From NCBI RefSeq assembly GCF_030272615.1, contig NC_081408.1, forward strand, positions 609,744,173 to 609,808,172: a DNA stretch of 64,000 bases, given 5' to 3'. The position numbers and the translations under genes were made by a program. Source of the stretch: Cryptomeria japonica. Its lineage: Eukaryota > Streptophyta > Pinopsida > Cupressales > Cupressaceae. The notes beneath the pieces are model-generated. The model did no database searches and was not told the origin of the DNA. It saw only the letters and a program-made list of their open reading frames with translations. Of the stretch, positions 47,091-57,820 are shown piece after piece. The number at the start of each line of letters is the position of its first letter. Within the stretch, counting starts at the first letter, position 1.

Positions 47091-47965
47091 TGAAATGGTT
47101 TAGACCTCTCCCAATTTTATCTAATCAAAACAACTTGGAGTGATATAAATTAAATAACTACAATGCTAAATATAAAATTAAAATGAGATGGAATGTGTAG
47201 TTAACATTTGCAGTAATAGAGAAGAATAAATTTGATGTAACATTGGATTCCACTTGCATAGGAATATAAAAATAGATGTGCTCATTGTGATTGTTGTTTG
47301 GAAGTGGAAGCTTGAACTTCTCTAGGAGTCGATTCTATGACTATGAATTAAGTCTATGATACATATTTATATTCCTTAACACATAACCTTCATTTAGTGC
47401 ACTGTATTCTTTTGTCATGCGATTTATTATAATCTCTACTCTTTGTTGCTTGTTAAAAATACTTTGGTCAAGTCATTGATTCATATTAATTACATTTGTC
47501 TATATTAACTCCATTGATTTAACAAACTTTATAATCATAAAAACGATTCAAGGCAAAACTCTTCAACTATACAAATATTATAAAACAATTTAATGTAAAA
47601 TTAAAATTCTCTACAATATTTTAAAATAAGTTAATACTAAAAAAATAATTATCTTATTTAATATTTTAAAAAATTATTAACTTTAATATTTTTAAATACC
47701 AAATTATAATAGAAACAAATTAGTCGAATAGATATCACATAGTGGAATAGTGAAGAATATGATAAAGATATAAAATATCAATTGTACTATTTACATAAAC
47801 CAACTAGATAAACACTTACATGATCAATTTCAATTTGACATAATTCATGTCATAGAAATATAGATGATACTGACTTCAAATCTTCTACCACATAAAAAAA
47901 TAAAAAATAAACAAACACCTAGATTATCAATTTTGACTTGGAAAATCTCTTATAGATTGCCTGGA

Positions 47966-49697
47966 CTAAAAAAGGCGGACAATTCGTTTGCACGGATTCC
48001 CTGGTCGGATGAACTCGGAGACTCGAAAACCGATGGCATTATGCAACACCGCAAGTATCACACTCATGACAATGGGGGCCAACAAAAACATTGCACCAAA
48101 GAAGAAAACTGCCAACTTATAATATTCTTTCCTGAGCTCTAGAAATATGGCCAAGGAAAATGAAATCATCATGCTGTAGAGGGCCATTGATAAGACAGCT
48201 GCGCTTGCACCAACTGCCAAACTCCGATGGCGACGGAAAAAGGTTGCGTAGGCTAGAAGGATTGCTGCTGCCATTGAAAAGCAAAATGCCAGCCAATCGA
48301 AGAATACAAAACCTTGGAAAGAAATCTGGGCGGACAGGGCCCTCTTCTCCTTGTCATCATGTGCTGGCAGGGTGAAGGCCGCCTGAAATGTGACCGTTGC
48401 AATCAATATGGCACATACAGAAAGACTGTTGATTTTTGTCGAATACTTTTCATCACTTGGAAATGGATTTGATGTTTCTCTTGTCTGGTTTGCCGTTGCC
48501 GCCTCCACTCCTGCCATCCCATTTTTGCCGCTGAGGAACCACCAAATCTGCAGCAACGTCAATGCGGTTTAATCATAAGGCTTCCATATAAAACTATATT
48601 GAAAGCAAAATAACTGGCAAGTGAAAATAAGAAAATGTTTTACGCACTGCAAAGTAGGGAGACAATGGTTCTTTTTCGAACTTTTGATTTGCTATGTCTA
48701 GCGCAGTGTATCCATTCTTGTCAGCTATATTAATTACCCTTGCGAAAGACACCAAATATCTCACAACACCCACTTTAGCATTTTCAACAGCGTATTGGAG
48801 AGCAGTTCTACCGTCTTCATCTCTTATTTCAACACAGTCCTCTGCAAACCCGAGTATGCATCTCACAATATCCGTGTGTCCTTGCTGTGCTGCTAAGTGA
48901 AGTGCAGTCTGTTGTTTGATTTTATCCTTTGTAAACGCAGAAGAAGTATCACACTGCAACAGCTTATGAACAATACTCTTGCTACACCCATATAAGGCTG
49001 CCATATGCAGTGGTGTCCTCCCCAAAAAGTAATCCGCCAGTTTGCAGAGCTGAGGGGCTTTTTGTATTAGTGTCCTAGCTGCCTCTGAAGGAAAGGAACA
49101 CATAAAACGATGGATGATAATGAGAGACAAGTGTTGAAACCAGTTAGACATACTGAAAACAAAAAACTTAAAAATCTATTCTAAGTTGCATTCAATAGTA
49201 CCTTCTTTCTGATAGAACAAGGCGTGGTGCAAGCATGTCTGGCCGTCAAATCTTGCGTAGCAACGAGGATCTCTGTTAATTAACAATAACAATTTGAGTG
49301 AATTGGAACGGCCATAGGTGGCTGCTGTGAAGAGGGGAGACTCGCCTTTGTTGTTGCGAATGCTTGCGAGCTCTGCATCAGCTATGATTAACATTTCCAC
49401 GATTTGGGCATCATCTCCTCCTCTCAGAGCCTCGTGCAAAGCGCTGTTCTCCTCTTCGTTCTGAGCTCTCAAGAAACTATGTCGTTGCTCTTCATTCGTT
49501 GATTCTTCATCTGGTTTTTCAAGAAGCTTTTCCACGAAGTTTCTACGACCATGGAAGGCAGATATATGTAAAGCAGTGTCTCCTCTGTGGGAAACCTGCG
49601 CACAAATATTAACATTCTTCTTCTGCATCGTCTCCTCCAGTGCTGCGACTTCGCCCGACACGGCTGCTTTGTACAGCTGGGTGGTCATTCTTTCCAT
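47966..49697 (-). CDS. ankyrin-repeat / PGG-domain membrane protein, intact three-exon gene
   Basis: Plant proteins of this ACD6-like family combine ankyrin repeats with a C-terminal membrane domain and act in defence or stress signalling. That role is family knowledge and not shown here. Exons: 49697-49202, 49084-48648 and 48547-47966, giving 505 codons including the stop. Intron 1 (GTACTATTG...CCTTCAG) splits a Glu codon; intron 2 (GTGCGTAAAA...TTGCTGCAG) is phase 0. Ankyrin repeats fill about residues 10-310, with motifs such as GDTALHISAFHGRRN, GRTPLHMAALYGC and QTALHLAAQQGHTDIV. Residues from about 354 form four membrane segments. The PGG region reads TFQAAFTLPAHDD, so the usual Pro-Gly-Gly is not conserved. 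No lesion is visible, so it is probably functional. Confidence 0.88.
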
Positions 49698-50861
49698 TTA
49701 TCCTATCCACAAGTATGGTCAAGACTCAAGCTGATTTACGGGCAATGTAAGAAAAGCCGAGACTATAAATGCTTCTTGTTCAAGCTTGTCTATGGTAAAA
49801 GGAAAAGGGTGCTGACGTATTTAATGCCCTAATACAAAGATTGATCAATTGGGAAAACCAAACGACAGAAATTTGGCCAAAGGGTAAAGAGGATTCTTTC
49901 CAAATGGAGCAAAGCCAAGACTGATTTTGGGGCAATGTAAGAAAAGCCGAGACTGGTATTTAATATCAAAATTAGGAGAGTATGAGGTGAGTTTGGAATA
50001 GTTTCTTTGATGTTTCCAAAAAAATTCTATAAAGATAAGAAAATTTGGTGAAGAATAAAGAAGCTTTTCTTTCCATTCAACGTATTCAAAAGGATGGTCA
50101 AGCTGATTTACGCTCAATGTGAAAAGGTATTAAATATAGAAAAGTATAAGATATTAAATATTATAAAAACAGGTTTGTGGTCATTCAGCGTATTCAAAGG
50201 GATGGGCAATGTGAAAAGAAGCTTCGACTAATATCAGACACTTGGTTTCTTTGCCCCACACATATTATCTAGTACTTCTTAAAAGTAAAGTGGTCAGTTA
50301 TTTAATAGCATGGTGAATGACAACGCATACAGGTTCAATAATTGATCAGGAGGAAAATTCGCAGAGCCAAAAGAAGATTTGGTCGAAATGGTCAAAAAGA
50401 GGTGATTTATAATTTACACCATGGAATAATATTTTTGTTGCCGTATTTCCCAAAAAAAATTCTAAAAGGCAAAGAAAGGTGAAGAATATAAGGCTTTATA
50501 TTGTTTAATTTTTTTAAAATATTAAAATTATGAAAAAAAATAAAATATTAAATATGATAGAATATTTTAACTATAACCTTTTCAAAAGATCTATTCTAAT
50601 TTTTTTTAAAAGAATATTCATATGATTTTTTAAAAATTATTTGAATTTAATCAAATAATTAATAATAAAACAAAAACTCTTTTATTAAAATATTAATTTA
50701 GTATTCGATAGGAAGGGATTGGGAGCGCTCTGTAACTAGGGCTCGAAACCCAGTGGTGCCGCTGGTTGCAGTACGCTACCGCATGCAAGGGGTCCTTGGC
50801 CTTGCTAGGAAGCCCTCAAGTCATTTATTGCCGCTCCTGCATTAAATGAAGCTGAATAAAG

Positions 50862-52543
50862 ATGGTTTCACCAACCCTAAACCACCCATTTGTCCAACTG
50901 CGAATGCTCGGGAGCCGCAAAAAACCTTCAGCTAAGCAGTGGAGGGCAAGAGGTTTTCATTCCCAGAAGATGCAAGGTTCGAAGCCACTCTCCACCATGA
51001 AGATGAAACCAATCTCGCACCAATACAAGGTGAGGTCCACTCCTCCAAACGCATCACCATTAAACCTAATGACTCCATGCTCTCTGCCATTTCTTCGGAG
51101 ATTTCTAGACTTCGGGATTCATCAATTTTTTTTGCTGCCTTTGATGTAAATAACTTACCATCTCACTATGATATGAACAAATGGTTGCAAGATGTGTGGG
51201 TCAATAAATTAGGGTATCAATTTTCGTTTTGTAGAATGATTCAAAAGGGTTTGTTTTTAATCTTCTTTGACAATAAGGAAAGCCAAAGCAAAATTGTAAA
51301 TAAACAGTTTTGGTCAGTAGGAAATTCGTCTTTTAGGGCGGTTCGCTAGGACCTCGAAGCTTGTAACGATGAAATTCTTGCCCTTTCCTACCCAAAATGG
51401 ATAACTATTAAGAATGTCTCAGCTTTCCTATGGTCCTGTGTGGATAAAATTGTGAAACCCCTGGGGAAAATTGTTAAAATTTGACTCTTCTCCCTCAGTC
51501 CTCCCTCATCTCGATGCTAGACTTCTCATTGCATTAAAACCAGGTTTTAGTTACCCTAGAGAAATTGTTATTCGCCTCAACAATAAAACCTATTGTTGTT
51601 CAATTGAATATATGGGTGGAATAGATGCCTGTCACTTCTGTAAGGTTAGTGGCCATTTTAGGAATAAATATCCCTTATTATCAGGCAAATCTTAAAGATC
51701 TAAAACTAGGGCATCCGGACACCCCCCCCCCCGATAGCTAAAGTTGTGCCCTCTGAACCTACCCCCTCTCATCCCTTCCTCGCCCCCCCCCCAACCTGCT
51801 TCTCCTCCCTCCCCCTCGCCTCTCCCCCACACCCCTCCCCCTCGATGGCTAACTCCATCTTAAACTACAACAATGCTATCAAAGAAGCCCTCGCCGCTGC
51901 TCAGCCTCCCCCCTTTACCCCCCCTAAATCACTTGATACTCTTGCCCATCCCTCAAACCCGAGGACCCTTAATGCACAACAACTAGTGATGGAAAAAGTG
52001 AGAAAGGAAGCAAGGAAAGTTCTTGAACTAAACCTCCTCAAGCAAAAATTGGAAATTGAAGCCTCTCAGTGTCATCTACCTGACCTTGAGGACATTGATA
52101 GGGGTGCTCCAAATATGGCAGACACCATTAATAGGGCCTTGGCCCAGGGCCCCGAGCAACCCACTTGCAAAGAACCTAATGGTTTCAATACTAAGGAACC
52201 CCATACCATGCAAGGGGATAGGGAAGGACCTACTTTGGAGGAGGTACCATCAACCCCTCTAGACGATCTTGGTAATTTAGAGGACTCTAGGGTAGACCCT
52301 GCTAGTGGTGTCCCCTTCACTACTAGCACCCCTATTAGTGCCCTGAAGGCAGGATTTGATAGCCCTCAGGTAGTGCAACCCAGTGCATATCCCTTCACTC
52401 CAGTGGAAACCAATTTTGAACAAGGACTAGCAGTACCTCAAGATGGATTTACTATGGTTAAACATAGGAAAGCAAGAAGAAAGAGGTCTCCTAAGAATAG
52501 CAAGGATAGTGCTATCAGGAAGGAATCTCTAGGCCCTGAGTAA
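50862..52543 (+). pseudogene. LINE ORF1 (DUF4283 plus degenerate zinc knuckle), broken
   Basis: ORF1 proteins of plant L1-like LINEs bind the element RNA. The DUF4283-like region covers 51120-51590: DMNKWLQDVWVNKLGYQFSF, then RMIQKGLFLIFFDNKESQSK, then NKQFWSVGNSSFRAV. It is followed by a knuckle, CHFCKVSGHFRNKY, whose last Cys is replaced by Tyr. A TAG at 51347, a frame change near 51470 and a TAA at 51693 break the frame. The last open part (51746-52543) is Pro-rich with basic residues at its end (KHRKARRKRSPKN). C runs at about 51722-51732 and 51783-51792 may be slippage sites. Confidence 0.8.
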
Positions 52544-52684
52544 ATCTTCGAGGCAAGGAAAAAGAGAGATAGACCCTCCTCTTCTATTGCATTTGATACT
52601 ATCAATATAGAAAACAAAGAGGATTGGCCCAAGTGTTTTGAGGGATTCAAATCCCAAATTGACCCTCCCCAGCCAGGTGACTTA

Positions 52685-53540
52685 TGTTGAAAACCATATC
52701 TTGGAATATCAGAGGCCTGGAGGCCCCTAATCAGAAATACATCGTAAAGAGATTTCTCAATGCTCATAAGAACATGGACTACCTCCTCTTGTAGGAACTA
52801 AAAGCAGTGGGCTTCACACTACAAATTGGACTCAAATGTATCAAATAGTGGGTAAAAAAATGGCCAAGGATGCCAGGAGGGTAGAAAGACTACTCCAGGA
52901 GGACCTATGTAATGTAGAAATGAATCTCCAAAACTCTCTGAATGATGAAAACCTCACTTGCACTCCGATGACAATAAAAGATCACCTCAGGATGATTCAA
53001 AACCAGAAAATTAAAGGACTTAAAACCAAATCCAAACTAAACTGGTTGGACTCGGGGGACAAGGGCTCCAAATTCTTTTTCCACATGCTCAAAGTTAAGG
53101 AAGCAAAGGAGAATATTAGTGCTATATGGGACAACAACACTCACATCACAGACTCCTAGGGGATCCTACAATGCTTCTCCATCTTTTATTAGAATCTTTT
53201 TACCTCAGAAGAGGTAAATGACGAGCACAGACATGCTAGAGAGCTTGTTAAGCAATTGACTCCTCCCAAGCTTGATGAGAAGGACTATGAGGTTTTCGAG
53301 CGCTCTATCTCAAGAGAGGAAATGGCCATGGCCATCTCCTGTATGGGCAATGACAGATCCCCTGGACCTGATGGATTCCCAGTGGAATTCTATAAGAAAA
53401 ACATTAAGTGGATTATAGACGACCTCCATGCCCTATATTTGGAGGCTATTTCCAAAGGAACCCACTTTACACCCAAGAATCGAGGCAATCTTCTTTTTCC
53501 TATGCTCAAAGGTGTTAAAGAAAAAAAATTGAGCTTTTAG
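52685..53540 (+). pseudogene. LINE ORF2 remnant: endonuclease start joined to RT start
   Basis: ATG 52685 opens a typical LINE endonuclease start (ISWNIRGLEAPNQKYIVKRF), with LLL-stop-ELK where the catalytic Gln-Glu motif should be. After about 50 codons the endonuclease body is missing, and the sequence continues in another frame with the linker (NWLDSGDKGSKFFFHMLK) and the first RT block (GNDRSPGPDGFPVEFYK at about 53350). The palm and catalytic residues are absent. Confidence 0.82.
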
Positions 53541-54600
53541 CTAGGCTAATTTTTTGCCTAGAACCTTGTTCATAAGTATCCAGAGTCTTTTTTCAATTCT
53601 TAGCTTCTTTAACCGAGCCTTCCCCCATCACCAAAGTTTCATCTACAAATTATTGGTGAGAGCATGAAGAGGCCTGAGAGGAGGGTTGTAATCCCATAAT
53701 ATTGCCTTTCTGACTTCCCTCTAAATAATTTTACTATGAGCTTCACTCATCAGAATGAAAAGGAAAGGAGATAGAGGATCCCCTTGTCTAATGCCCCTTA
53801 ACGCGGAGAAGAAACTAGAGGCAAATCCATTAATCAACACTGAAAATTTGGGGGTGGACACACATTGTTCAATAATCTGGATGAAGTTATCTCCAAATCC
53901 AAACACCCTAAGGATTCGGAGAAGAAAACTCCAATTGACTCTATCAAAAGCTTTCAACAGGTCCAATTTCAAAAAAAAAGCCAGGTTTTTTATTTATAGA
54001 TAGGGAGTGGATATTCTCATGCACCACAATAATGGAATCCAAGATTTGCCTCCCAGGAACAAACCCATTTTGATGCTTAGAAATTAAATAAGGGATGAAA
54101 TTATTAAGTCTGAGCACCAGGATTTTGGTGAAAATTTTATTTAAAGAATTGCAAAGACTAATAGGTCTAAAATCCTAAAAAGAGCAGGCATCAAATTTAC
54201 TAGGGATGAGGACAAGGAAGGTGGCATTCAGCTCCTTCAAGAGAGAGTGGGATCCAAAAAATTCTTGAGCCGCAGTGACCACATCAAAGCAAATAATTTG
54301 CCAAAAATTCTAAAATAAAAACAAAGGGAAGTCATCAAGGCTAGGGACTTTGTTACCTTCAAAAGAGAAGACCACATTGTGAACTTCATCAGGAGAGGGG
54401 ATTCTAGTAAGCTCCAAGTTCATATCCTAAGAGATAATGGTGGGAACCTCTTGCAAGATTACATTTTGAGCTAGTGGGTCAAGAGGATCATCCACTAAAA
54501 GGAGATTAGAGAAAAAATTGATGGCTTCCTGACAAATCTCATTATGCTTATCAACCCATCTCTGGCCAATCTGAATTTTATTTATTCTTAAAGGAGATTA
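53540..54600 (-). pseudogene. LINE reverse transcriptase fragment on the opposite strand
   Basis: Reading the minus strand from 54480 gives SPDEVHNVVFSFEGNKVPSL, DFRPISLCNSLNKIFTK, QNGFVPGRQILDSIIVVHEN, LLKAFDRVNWSFLLRIL and GIRQGDPLSPFLFIL. These are the RT blocks of plant LINEs in order. After a frame change the region of the catalytic box reads VDETLVMGEGS, so the box is damaged. Several stops occur. It overlaps in content with the plus-strand RT start, so it is a second LINE copy and not the other half of the first. Confidence 0.85.
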
Positions 54601-54677
54601 AAAAATTGATGGCTTCCTAGCAAATCTCTTCATGCTTATCAACCCATCTCTGGCCAATCTGAATTTTATTTATTCTA
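54498..54677 (-). repeat. tandem 90 bp duplication at the LINE 5' border
   Basis: The words GGAGATTA...GGCTTCCT...TATCAACCCATCTCTGGCC...TTTATTCT occur at 54498-54588 and again at 54591-54677, slightly diverged. Confidence 0.85.
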
Positions 54678-55327
54678 TTTTGTTATCTATCCTTAATTTA
54701 TGGTTTAAGTTGTCCTAAAATCTAGGGACTAGGATTAGTTTAGATTTATGGCTATAATTAGATGCTTATTCCTTTAAATTTTAGAACATTAATAGCAAAT
54801 AGAGATTTTAAATTATTTTACTTAATGGTATAGTTCTTGGAGGGGGGTCTATGTGTATAGGAACCCACGACTTAGTTATGACTTAGGAAATTAGAGTTCT
54901 GATTAATTATTCATTTTATTCATTTTCCATGCAATATCTTAACTTCTATAGTGCTTCCTAATATCTATTGACTAGTATTATTTATGAAAACCTTCAAGGG
55001 GCTACCAATATGTCACAAGGAGACATGTTTTTTATTAAGAAAAAATAGGTTTTGAGGGGACCCAAAACCCCGTACATCATATCCAAAGATAGATCAAAAA
55101 ATTATCTAGACCAGAGTTAACAACAACAAAATAGAACAAGCTGCAAGAGAGAATGACAACATAAACACAACAGCCAGAGGAAAAGACAGAGAAAAAACCA
55201 GCGAGAAACTAGCCAAAAGAAACAATGGAAAACAACCAACTACCTACATGAAAATATTGAGACTATCAGTAGCCTCTTTCTCTAGCAATAACATGGTCTT
55301 TGCAGCTTCCTTGAGGTCGAGAATATC
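54678..55327. other. intergenic stretch and 3' tail of the minus-strand gag-like unit
   Basis: The right part (about 55010-55327) is the likely 3' untranslated tail of the gag-like ORF. On the minus strand it ends in a T-rich tract with AATAAAAAAC near 55030. The left part shows nothing recognisable. Confidence 0.45.
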
Positions 55328-56816
55328 CTAAGGCATAGTTACCTCCACAGCGTTGGTGCTTTGTCTAGTCCTCCTTGTGGTGCGATGGATATCCTTGAAA
55401 CCAGAGACCCCAACATCCATCTCCAAATCCACAAAGCTTCTATCATTGTTCATTTTCTCCAATTTATCCACCATAGCGGACATATTGGTAGAGGACACTC
55501 TCAGCATAGCCGCATTGTTCTCCATTATCCTCTTGAGGACAGTCTTAATTTTTTGCATTTTCAGGCTAATCTCCCCAAACTTTTCATCATATCTATACTT
55601 AAAAAGCTCTATAGCCTCACCATTTTTATGAAGGCACTCTAGCATCATCCTTTTTTCATCTTCTTTCCATAGGGCACACTCATTTCTTTTAGAAACACTC
55701 ACTTTCCCTTGGTCCTTTGTTCTCGCTTGACCCTCTTTCTCTAACACCCTTTCAATCCTTTCCATTTTAGTTGAGGAAGTTCTCTTCTTAAGATGCAGAG
55801 TCTTAATTTCATGAAAGTCCCTATGTTAGAATCGATACATATCAACTGAGGCACTTCATTGCAATTCCCAAGATATCAAACAACATTTCACACTTGTCTT
55901 GTAAGTCCTGGGAGTCCAAGTCCATTGGTTTTGATTCCTGGTTTTCAGAAACTTTAGGATGCTTCTTATCCCCAGTATTAGAATTAGATAAAATAATCCT
56001 CTTACCCTTCCCCTTGGGCTTCACCCTACAACTAGAGGTTTCCTCCGCTGATGGGATGTCATTGTTGTTCTTGGGGGTTCTAACTCTCTTCTTAGGGGGG
56101 TAAGAGGTAGTGACCTTGACATCAGCCTCAAAATCATCTGAACCATCACTAGGGATATATTCCTCCTCTTTATCATCTAGAATTGCCTTAACCTTGTTAA
56201 CCCTAGCTTCCAAATGCTCATAAATTAAAAGGATTATCCCCTGATGGGCCAAAGGGCTCGACCTAGGGTTCTTAATGTGCTTAGCTAGATAGTCATTGAG
56301 GGAAGAAACCATTTAAAAGGGAAAGGAAACCTTGTTCCCATATCTAAAATGATTCAGAAACACAAAATCATAGCTATAAACTATAGTAAACCTCCCATCA
56401 ACCGTAACATATTCCATAATCACTTTCAACATTTTACGCCAAAATCTTTTTACGTGTTTGGGGGCGAAGTAAGTCCCGTCGTGCTTGACAAGCCTCTCCT
56501 TTTTGTCTTCGTTATTGGGAAAAGTCTTCACCGCATTGTTAGAGAATTTTCTATCCCTGAAGAATTTGGCCCCTTCCATCGACAACCCTATCACCTCCGC
56601 AACCAGCTTCTCATCCAATTTCATTGTCTGCCCAAACAAAGTGACTCTCTTCTTGTTCCATCCCTTGACAAAGAGTTTGGAAACCTAATCCTTTTTCCAA
56701 TGTATCTTTTCCATATAAGCTGTTATCCCCCTTTTTTGTACCCTTCTCCAAACTTTATGATTGTCCTTCCAACCTTCACAACTCGTTGGCTCATTCTTGT
56801 TAATATTTCCCCCCAT
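55328..56816 (-). pseudogene. gag-like protein of the unnamed family, minus-strand copy
   Basis: From ATG 56816 (MGGNINKNEPTS) the frame runs to 55842 with two stops: a TAG in the segment KKD-stop-VSK and a TAA at 56313. Shared family segments are VWRRVQKRGITAYMEKI and FLNHFRYGNKVSFPF. The centre is acidic then basic (VRTPKNNNDIPSAEE; KPKGKGKR), which may be a nuclear signal or RNA-binding patch. A one-base frame change near 55830 leads to the coiled-coil part (55765-55328, KNECALWKEDEKRMMLECL). This is the best-preserved copy in the window. No enzymatic domain is visible. Confidence 0.65.
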
Positions 56817-57000
56817 GGTTTAAGCAATTCCAACTACCCCACCTTCACTAGATAAAAAATATACTCTGCAAAAACAATGGAGAATAGCAGAGCCAAGGCA
56901 AAGCAAACACAAAATCGCCCTCAAAATGTGTGGGGTAGTCCACCTCATGCAGTATAGAAACTTCCCGCCAGCTCGACCATCATTAATGAAATAGCTCGAT

Positions 57001-57216
57001 CTAAGGGCCATCATGAAAAAATAAGGGGGCAGCCTTTCCATTTATGTGATCAAAAAATAATTTCTCCTTAGCCTCTAAAGGCTTATTGCTTTCACCTTGC
57101 CATATAGAAGGGGTCGATAACTTAACTCCTAAGTTAGCAAAAGTGTCTACAACCTTATTAGCTTCCCTATAGGTATGCAATATAACACACCTAGCACAAG
57201 GAGACATGTTATCCAA
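57001..57216 (-). pseudogene. LINE-type RNase H C-terminal fragment upstream of the gag-like ORF
   Basis: The minus strand encodes VILHTYREANKVVDTFANLG, the usual end of the RNase H domain of plant LINEs (consensus H-x-YREGN-x-VADxLANLG). It ends about 185 bp before the gag-like ATG on the same strand. A similar fragment precedes the gag-like copy at 61337. Confidence 0.7.
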
Positions 57217-57820
57217 GGTCAGCCCTCAGTAATATGTGTAAGCAATAAAAATAAATAATTAATGCATATGCCTCTACATGTGTACATCTAGCATATGGCT
57301 ATTTTTAGATCAATAGTTAAAAAGGGTGTAAATTGAATATTTTCTCCTTATTATGAGGTGAATTGAATACCATTAAATTCGAGAAAATAGTGACACATCA
57401 TGAAAATTTAAGCTTATTTAGCCCATTAAAGGTCACAATTCCCTAATGAATTCATATCTTCAAGATAACAATGGCTATATTAGCACTAAATTCCCTAGGT
57501 AAGTGCTTATGCATTGATCATGAGTTCTTGAGATGTGTTATGACCCCAATATGATATATATCCCTAAGTATAAATTATGTATTTTTAATTATAATAAGGA
57601 TAATAACTTGTGGCATGCTTTTCCTTGACATAAGTCCTAGGTAATATAGAAATGTCTCTTAATTAAGATGAAGGGGTGTACCTACTTAGTTAAGCATATC
57701 AAGAAAGAGGAAATATTTCTCACAAACCACCATATATAAAATATTCAATTCAAATATTATTATCTAATTATTCAAGGTCACCCTCGCAAAGCGGTTTACT
57801 ATATTTCTAATTTTTATATT
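57217..57820. other. intergenic stretch, nothing recognised
   Basis: AT-rich sequence without domains or repeats that I can identify. Confidence 0.4.

Larger units (their letters stand above)
43791..50695. repeat. duplicated block B, paired with block A
   Basis: Block B starts at the gypsy target site and follows block A through the flank, one copy of the coding-like stretch, the ankyrin gene and its upstream region. Near 43890 the words GGTCCATGTTTCTCTAGG show the uninterrupted copia target site. Homology ends where the LINE begins at about 50700. Confidence 0.9.
50700..53540 (+). mobile_element. LINE (non-LTR) fragment, 5' part with ORF1, partial EN and start of RT
   Basis: A sharp rise in GC at 50700 marks the 5' edge. 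ORF1, a fragment of APE-type endonuclease and the N-terminal part of reverse transcriptase follow on the plus strand, as in plant L1-like LINEs. Most of the endonuclease is deleted near 52830, and RT stops abruptly at about 53540, where a minus-strand LINE begins. Confidence 0.85.

Noticed and set aside
50739-50751. GGGCTCGAAACCC, resembling a tRNA B box (possible SINE head)
   Set aside because: There is no matching A box at the right distance upstream, and LINE ORF1 follows directly, so it is more likely part of the LINE 5' region.
51746-52543. A separate Pro-rich gene
   Set aside because: Position and order fit the C-terminal part of LINE ORF1 between the zinc knuckle and the endonuclease.
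50700-54600. A single LINE with a twin-priming inversion
   Set aside because: Both halves contain the RT N-terminal region, and the relative order does not fit a 5' inversion of one element.
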